A stretch of 29,007 nucleotides of DNA from Lachnospiraceae bacterium (lineage in GTDB: Bacteria; Bacillota; Clostridia; Lachnospirales; Lachnospiraceae), in assembly GCA_017958585.1 (NCBI GenBank), contig JAGDCK010000060.1:1-29007 (forward strand). The letters run 5' to 3'. Position 1 is the stretch's first letter; each line of letters starts with the position of its first letter. This document shows positions 24,554 through 29,007 of the stretch, one piece after another. The position numbers and the translations under genes were made by a program. Under the pieces are notes generated by a model. That model did no database searches, was not told where the DNA came from, and worked only from the letters and a program-made list of their open reading frames with translations.

Positions 24554-26002
24554 TTACTCTGCGTCAACAGTAACACCAAGAGTATCCTGAGCATCGCTCC
24601 ATCTCTTGTTCCAATCGTCCATGATCTCATCAAAGGTCATATCCTGCATTGAAGCATGCTCGATGATCTGCTGAACCTTGGTATCTCCTGCATTTCTGAT
24701 ATTAAGTTCGCTCTCTGCATTGAGTTCGTTTAAAAGGTCTTCCTCACCTGCAACTGCGGGCACCTCCTCAAGAAGTTCAACTCCGTCGAATACAAGCTTT
24801 GTCTCTGTCTTTGACTTTGCAATGGGAAGTCCGTCCTCGTTGTATGAGTAATTTGACTTTTCTGTCATCCACTTTACGAATACAAGAGCGCCTGCTTTTT
24901 CATCGTCTGTAGCATTTGCATTGATACCGAAACAGTAATCGGGTCCGCAAAGAGCGTACTGCTTGCCGTCAACAGATACGGGGAAAGGCATGTATCCGAT
25001 GTTCTCTGCGTTCTCGCCTGCTGCCTCCATCTGAGGATAAGACCATGAACCGAGAACCATACATCCGATCTGACCGTTGTTGATCATACCCTTGCAGCCT
25101 TCCCAGTCTGTTGTTGTGTAGTCTTCCTCTGTAAGACCCTGTGCAACAGCATCATAGAGGATCTTGTAGATAGCATAGGGATGTGTGTCATCACCGTAAT
25201 CCTTGAAAGGATTCTCTGTGTGAAGAAGCTTCTGGTTTGTGTATGTCACATCACCTGTAGCGCTGATTCCGATATAATCATCCCATGCACCCATGGTCCA
25301 GCCTGCGGCATAGTTTGTATAAAGAGGAATGATGGAAGGATCGTTATCCTTGATAGCCTTTAATGCAGCCAGGAATTCCTCGGGAGTCTTTGGAAGCTCT
25401 GTAACGCCCGCATCGGCAAATACTTTCTTGTTGTAAACAACACCCTGTGCGGTTGCTGTGATAGGTACACCGTAAACCTGTCCGTTGTACTCTTTGTTTG
25501 TAGCGTAATTGATCTGAGTCTCCATGGTGGCAAGATCGCCGTAAGACATGAAGTATGTGGAAAGATCTGCCTTGTCCACTGCAGGGATCATGAGAACTGT
25601 CTCATAATCACCTGACTGAAGATGAGTCATTGCTGTCTCAGCATAATTTGTATCTGTTGTAAGTTCAACCTTGATACCGGGATATTCCTCGTTGAATGCT
25701 GCAAGGTACTCTCTCCATGTGGTACCGCCGTATGTCTCGTTGTCCAGATCTGTTCTGTTGTTTAAAAGTGAGATGGTTACCTCAAGATCTGTGTAATCCT
25801 CGCCGAGAGTGATATCGGCATAAGTAAGTGCCTTATCCTCTGAAACCGCATCAGCAGTCTCTGTGGTCTCATTCTCCACTGTCACTGCCTCAGTGGCATT
25901 GTCTGCAGGTGCCTCTTTTCCGGCATCTGTAGAAGTACTTCCGCAACCGCATAAAAGAGCGGCTGTCATTACTCCGCAGAGTAACTTTGAAAACTTTTTC
26001 AT
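24554..26002 (-). CDS. Extracellular sugar-binding lipoprotein of ABC transporter (second system)
   Basis: Membrane-anchored binding protein of 482 residues. The lipoprotein signal MKKFSKLLCGVMTAAL ends in LCGC with C20 as the lipid site, followed by an acidic threonine-rich linker (about 21-60). Family 1 features include VTISLLNNRTDLDN, YGVPITATAQGVVYNKK and GQIGCMVLGSWSYPQM. ATG 26002 has GGGAGG about seven bases upstream; the longer frame to 26053 extends into the promoter and is rejected. It heads the right transport block. Since GH26 follows in the same block, the likely ligand is a GH26 product such as mannobiose or longer oligomers (inference). Confidence 0.9.
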   Translation of the reverse strand: MKKFSKLLCGVMTAALLCGCGSTSTDAGKEAPADNATEAVTVENETTETADAVSEDKALTYADITLGEDYTDLEVTISLLNNRTDLDNETYGGTTWREYLAAFNEEYPGIKVELTTDTNYAETAMTHLQSGDYETVLMIPAVDKADLSTYFMSYGDLATMETQINYATNKEYNGQVYGVPITATAQGVVYNKKVFADAGVTELPKTPEEFLAALKAIKDNDPSIIPLYTNYAAGWTMGAWDDYIGISATGDVTYTNQKLLHTENPFKDYGDDTHPYAIYKILYDAVAQGLTEEDYTTTDWEGCKGMINNGQIGCMVLGSWSYPQMEAAGENAENIGYMPFPVSVDGKQYALCGPDYCFGINANATDDEKAGALVFVKWMTEKSNYSYNEDGLPIAKSKTETKLVFDGVELLEEVPAVAGEEDLLNELNAESELNIRNAGDTKVQQIIEHASMQDMTFDEIMDDWNKRWSDAQDTLGVTVDAE

Positions 26003-26052
26003 TTTTTTACCTCCCTGTTTGTAAAAAGTGTTTTTTTGCACTACAGTTATCA

Positions 26053-26105
26053 ATTTTACCCACAGGAATGAAGCATCTAAACTACATTAATTTTGATTTC
26101 TAAAC
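26053..26105 (-). promoter_or_regulatory. Promoter and GTTTAGA direct repeat upstream of second binding-protein gene
   Basis: On the minus strand TTTAGA (26081-26076), a 17-bp spacer and TAAAAT (26058-26053) form a usable promoter about 51 bp before the start codon. The 7-mer GTTTAGA occurs twice, at 26082-26076 (overlapping the -35) and 26105-26099, 23 bp apart. Direct repeats next to a -35 are a common layout for AraC-type activators. The link to the regulator in this window is a guess. Confidence 0.45.
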
Positions 26106-26152
26106 ATATTTTTAGGATGAGGGGGTGTTTTCTATTACAAAATAAAGAGTCG

Positions 26153-26182
26153 AAAAAAGCACCCATTCGTTAGAATGGATGC
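26153..26182 (-). terminator. Rho-independent terminator after yggS
   Basis: On the minus strand GCATCCATTC (26182-26173), loop TAAC and GAATGGGTGC (26168-26159) pair over 10 bp with one G-T wobble, followed by TTTTTT. It lies about 42 bp after the yggS stop and marks the boundary between the housekeeping genes on the right and the mannan locus. Confidence 0.88.
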
Positions 26183-26224
26183 CTGCGTTTAAACTGATCT
26201 GTTTCTATGATTAAGTATTATAAC

Positions 26225-26917
26225 TCAAATATTATAATTTCTCTCGCCGAATATTCCTGTGCCCACGCGGACGAAAGTGGCGCCTTCCTCTACTGCCACT
26301 TCATAATCCCCGGTCATTCCCATGGAGAGAGTGGTCATCTCCGTGTTTTCAAGGTTCTCTGCGGCAAGTTCCTCGCTCATTTTCTTAAGTGCTTTAAAGA
26401 CTTCCCTGTTTTCTTCGGGATCTTCGACATAGGGCGCAATGGTCATAAGACCTTTTATATGAATTCCGGGGAATTTTGCTATTTCTCTGACAAGAGCCTT
26501 TGACTCCTCGGTGCCTGTTCCGAATTTGCTCTCTTCTCCCGCAACATTTACTTCCACCAGGATATCTGTCACAACGCCTGCCTTTACGGATTCCTTGCTG
26601 ATCTCCTCAGCCAGCCTCACGGAATCCACGGAATGGATCAGGTATACCTTTCCTATCAGATACTTTACCTTATTTCTCTGCAGGTGACCTATCATATGCC
26701 ATCTGATATCACTTGGAAGCTGTGGGATCTTATCCATCATCTCCTGGACCTTGTTTTCACCAAAATCCCTGCTGCCCGCATCATATGCTTCTCTAAGGTC
26801 TGATACCGGCTTTGTCTTACTTACCGTGATAAGGGTGACATCTTCGTATTCTCTGCCTGCCTTGTCACAGGCTGCTTTTATTTTGTTTGAAACTTCCTGA
26901 TAATTTTCAGCTATCAA
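26225..26917 (-). CDS. yggS: YggS/PLPBP family pyridoxal-phosphate homeostasis protein
   Basis: Cytosolic PLP-binding protein of 230 residues that buffers free pyridoxal phosphate; no enzymatic activity is established for the family. It is a single alanine-racemase-like TIM barrel with the PLP lysine K34 in ITVSKTKP. FGENKVQE, WHMIGHLQRNKVK, the SMGMTGDYEVAVEEG segment and RVGTGIFGER are the usual family signatures. The best start is TTG at 26917, preceded by GGAG nine bases upstream, with the N-terminus MIAENYQEVSNKIKAAC as in relatives. It starts 32 bp after the radical SAM gene and is probably co-transcribed with it. Confidence 0.94.
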   Translation of the reverse strand: MIAENYQEVSNKIKAACDKAGREYEDVTLITVSKTKPVSDLREAYDAGSRDFGENKVQEMMDKIPQLPSDIRWHMIGHLQRNKVKYLIGKVYLIHSVDSVRLAEEISKESVKAGVVTDILVEVNVAGEESKFGTGTEESKALVREIAKFPGIHIKGLMTIAPYVEDPEENREVFKALKKMSEELAAENLENTEMTTLSMGMTGDYEVAVEEGATFVRVGTGIFGERNYNI

Positions 26918-26949
26918 ATCTTTGTTCTCCGGTTTTTTTGATTATACTC

Positions 26950-27564
26950 TTACTCTTCGTAAGCTCTGATCCTATAGGTAACGCCCAGTTCTTCACAGAT
27001 CTTTCTGCACTCCTCTTCCTCCTCGTGAGAGATAGTGGTATCGACAGTGGAGAGGATCACTTTGCCCACATATTTTCCTGCACTCTTTGCAAACTGAAGC
27101 ATGGCATCAAAGGATTCCACGCCGTATATACTGCGGACGATCTCCTGATATTTTACGGGATCAGGGTTATTTAAGCTGATGGACACAGTGTCGATCCTGC
27201 CCTTAAGGTCCGGAGTGATATCGCGGCCGTTAATCAGATTACCCTGACCGTTTGTGTTTAATCTGGTGGGCTTGTTCCATTTTTCCTTTATAAAGTCAGC
27301 CACCTGCAACAGAACGTCAAATGCCTCTGTGGGTTCTCCGAAACCGCAAAATACCACTTCATCATATTCATCCATATTTACATTTAAAAGAGCCTGCTTA
27401 ACTTCCTCGAAGGTAGGCTCGTGCTCAAGCCAAAGCGAACCCGAATCATCCATTCTGTCCCTGGTCTGTCTCAGACAAAAAACGCATGAGCTGGAGCAGC
27501 GGTTTGTGAGATTGATATAAAGATTCGTATTATATCTATAGACTATAGTCATTTCTTTTTTCAT
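26950..27564 (-). CDS. Small radical SAM protein, TatD-associated type
   Basis: Protein of 204 residues with the radical SAM cluster motif CSSSCVFC (residues about 23-30), binding a 4Fe-4S cluster and S-adenosylmethionine. A GFGEP motif (about 74-78) for SAM binding follows, then LNTNGQGNLIN and VSISLNNPD. The start (YNTNLYINLTNRC) and short length fit the family annotated as TatD-associated radical SAM proteins, whose reaction is not known to me. No tatD gene is visible here. ATG 27564 has GAGGTGA six bases upstream. It is followed by yggS and preceded by a promoter-like sequence. Confidence 0.82.
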   Translation of the reverse strand: MKKEMTIVYRYNTNLYINLTNRCSSSCVFCLRQTRDRMDDSGSLWLEHEPTFEEVKQALLNVNMDEYDEVVFCGFGEPTEAFDVLLQVADFIKEKWNKPTRLNTNGQGNLINGRDITPDLKGRIDTVSISLNNPDPVKYQEIVRSIYGVESFDAMLQFAKSAGKYVGKVILSTVDTTISHEEEEECRKICEELGVTYRIRAYEE

Positions 27565-27591
27565 AGTTTGTCACCTCGTTTGTTTTTGAAA

Positions 27592-27620
27592 ATTATATAA
27601 CTATCCTCATATAATTTAAA
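27592..27620 (-). promoter_or_regulatory. Promoter for radical SAM-yggS operon
   Basis: On the minus strand TTTAAA (27620-27615), a 17-bp spacer and a consensus TATAAT (27597-27592) lie about 28 bp before the radical SAM start codon. Confidence 0.55.
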
Positions 27621-27712
27621 GTGTTATTTTGATGTTTTATTGACTGATGCGGTAAATGACCGCTCCGGTCAACGGCGAATTTTTGCTACAATTTACATAA
27701 TTTCATGTCGAG

Positions 27713-27797
27713 TTATCCACCGTCCCCGGATGATGTTTTTGTCATTTTATCGGTGGAAAACCCACAAAAACAGGGCTTATCCACCGAGTTATCCACT
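27713..27797. promoter_or_regulatory. Cluster of four DnaA-box-like 9-mers
   Basis: TTATCCACC at 27713-27721, TTATCCACC at 27777-27785 and TTATCCACT at 27789-27797 on the plus strand, and TTTTCCACC on the minus strand at 27760-27752, each match TTWTNCACA at eight of nine positions (the last base differs). They lie in the AT-rich 267-bp gap between the helicase end and the radical SAM promoter. A 6-bp hairpin (TGACCG/CGGTCA, 27657-27671) is close by. It could be a DnaA-responsive control region for the radical SAM operon or part of an origin-like element; no dnaA, dnaN or rep gene is seen. Confidence 0.45.
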
Positions 27798-27831
27798 TTT
27801 TACACATATGTCAGTTTTTAAAACGCCTCTG

Positions 27832-29007
27832 TCAGTTTAAATTTTTCCAACAATTTCTGTCCCAAAAACCCCCTATTTTTTTACCCATATTTTTAATGTC
27901 CGCTACCTGCACATTCTGCCATTCCTCCGGGAACATTTTTCGATATGAACTCTGGGTAAACCTGTCATCCAACAGGACCACTACCCCCACATCCTCCGCC
28001 GTACGGATCACTCGTCCCGCAGCCTGGAGTACCTTGTTCATACCAGGGAACCTGTATGCATAATCAAAACCGGAATTACTCTCCCTGTCAAAATAATCCT
28101 TAATAAGCTCCCTCTCATTGCACACAAGGGGAAGGCCGGTGCCCACAATGATACTTCCTATGAGACTGTCTTTTTTAAGGTCTATGCCCTCGCTGAATAT
28201 TCCGCCAAGCACGCAGAAAGCTATCAGGGTTTCCGGCTTATCCCCCTCCTCCACTTCCACATCAAAATCGATAAACTCCGAAAAATCAGGGATCTCCGAC
28301 ATCTTAAACCTGGACAGGAAGTCCTCTCTCTCAACTTCGTTCATATATTCCGACTGCACCAAAAGCTCGGCTTCATCCTCCCCGTAGAGACTTAAGTAAC
28401 TCTCATATACGCTTCCCATAAAGGAATAGGACGGGCAGAATACCATGTAATTTCCGCTTTTTTTCGCAGTAATATTATGGATATGCTCTGCGATCCTCTC
28501 ATATTGATCCCTGGTCCTCATGGAGAACTTGCTTGTCACATCATTGCCACAAAAACGCCTCTTTTTTCAGGCTCAAAAACGGAATGGGCATACACCTCGT
28601 AATCCTCTGCCGTACCACCCAAAAGCCCCTTATAATATTGGATGGGCAAAAACGTGGCACTGAAAAGTATGGTGCTCACCCCTTTGTCCATGCAGGCCTT
28701 TAAGTTAAGGGAGGGATCCACACAGAAAAGCTTCACCATGAAGGTGGCATCCTCATTTACCTGGCAGTATTTGATATAATGCTCATCCAAAAGCTCATAC
28801 ATCTCCAGGAAATGGCTTATCTCAAAGAAAAAGTCCAATATCTCATCCCTGCCCTCGACTTTTTCCTCCTCATTTTCATTAAGATAATCATCCATGACGG
28901 AGTAGAGTCTCGTGACAGGCTTCACAAGACCATCTATGGATTCGCAAACTTTGAAATTGTTGCTCTCCCGCTTCATCTTCAGCATCTCGGAGTTACATTT
29001 TTCCAAA
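27832..29007 (-). pseudogene. DinG/Rad3-type ATP-dependent helicase, C-terminal part, frameshifted and cut by the window edge
   Basis: Two minus-strand frames form one helicase. The upstream part (29006-28536, 156 residues, open to the edge) contains STILFSATFLPIQYYKG, a Rad3-family core motif, and ends at TGA 28536. The downstream part (28539-27832) continues directly with VTSKFSMRTRDQYERI, then the helicase motif GGIFSEGIDL (V) and QAAGRVIRT (VI). In related helicases these segments are one continuous chain, with an aspartate-valine-threonine-serine stretch across the join. Here one base appears missing near 28541-28555, next to a run of five A (28551-28555). The ATPase N-terminus with Walker A and the iron-sulfur region lies outside the window. 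Either the gene is inactivated or the base was lost in sequencing. Confidence 0.8.

Noticed and set aside
27832..28539. Downstream helicase piece as a separate gene starting at GTG 28539
   Set aside because: It begins in the middle of a conserved helicase segment, lacks its own ribosome binding site and continues the upstream frame without missing residues; a frameshift is simpler.
1..29007. CRISPR array, insertion sequence, tRNA or rRNA genes, attachment sites
   Set aside because: No regularly spaced repeats, transposase- or integrase-like proteins, terminal inverted repeats or tRNA-like cloverleaf segments were noticed on either strand.

Overview
The window looks like a chromosomal segment from an anaerobic Firmicute, most likely a Lachnospiraceae of the Butyrivibrio/Pseudobutyrivibrio/Roseburia type. 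Reasons: moderate GC, strong AGGAGG-type ribosome binding sites, a YesM/YesN-type two-component pair, CUT1-type sugar ABC importers without their own ATPase, and GH130/mannobiose-epimerase genes of the Ruminococcus/Roseburia kind. The assignment is inference from gene content; no marker gene is present.

Positions 1-26002 form one beta-mannan utilisation locus. Left block (minus strand, read right to left from 13885): ROK sugar kinase, a GH130 phosphorylase of unclear specificity, solute-binding lipoprotein, two permeases, GH2 beta-mannosidase, a methyl-accepting chemotaxis protein, mannose-6-phosphate isomerase (manA), and a large secreted multimodular GH5 enzyme that runs off the left edge. 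Middle block (13997-17469): an AraC-type response regulator (minus) and its sensor kinase (plus), transcribed divergently from a 113-bp region. Right block (minus strand, from 26002 down to 17466): a second binding lipoprotein, two permeases, a secreted GH26 mannanase with a discoidin-like binding domain, then a tight operon of GH130 mannooligosaccharide phosphorylase, mannobiose 2-epimerase and GH130 mannosylglucose phosphorylase.

Together these describe a pathway. Secreted GH26 and GH5 enzymes cut mannan outside the cell, and two ABC systems import the oligosaccharides. Inside, they are shortened by phosphorolysis (mannose-1-phosphate) and by GH2 hydrolysis (mannose). Mannobiose is epimerised to mannosylglucose and phosphorolysed to mannose-1-phosphate and glucose. 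The ROK kinase and ManA carry mannose into fructose-6-phosphate. A chemoreceptor encoded inside the operon may link the locus to taxis. The ABC ATPase and a phosphomannomutase are not in the window.

Right of a strong terminator at 26153-26182 the locus ends. There follow YggS (PLP homeostasis), a small radical SAM protein, an intergenic region with a cluster of DnaA-box-like sequences, and the C-terminal part of a DinG/Rad3-type helicase that carries an apparent one-base frameshift and runs off the right edge.

Points most worth a second look: the unassigned third GH130, the chemoreceptor with an altered signalling tip, hairpin attenuators at both binding-protein/permease junctions, a possible plus-strand small RNA at 20941-21090, the DnaA-box cluster, and the helicase frameshift. 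No CRISPR array, tRNA, rRNA, insertion sequence or prophage gene was seen. No gene-free stretch exceeds 300 bases.
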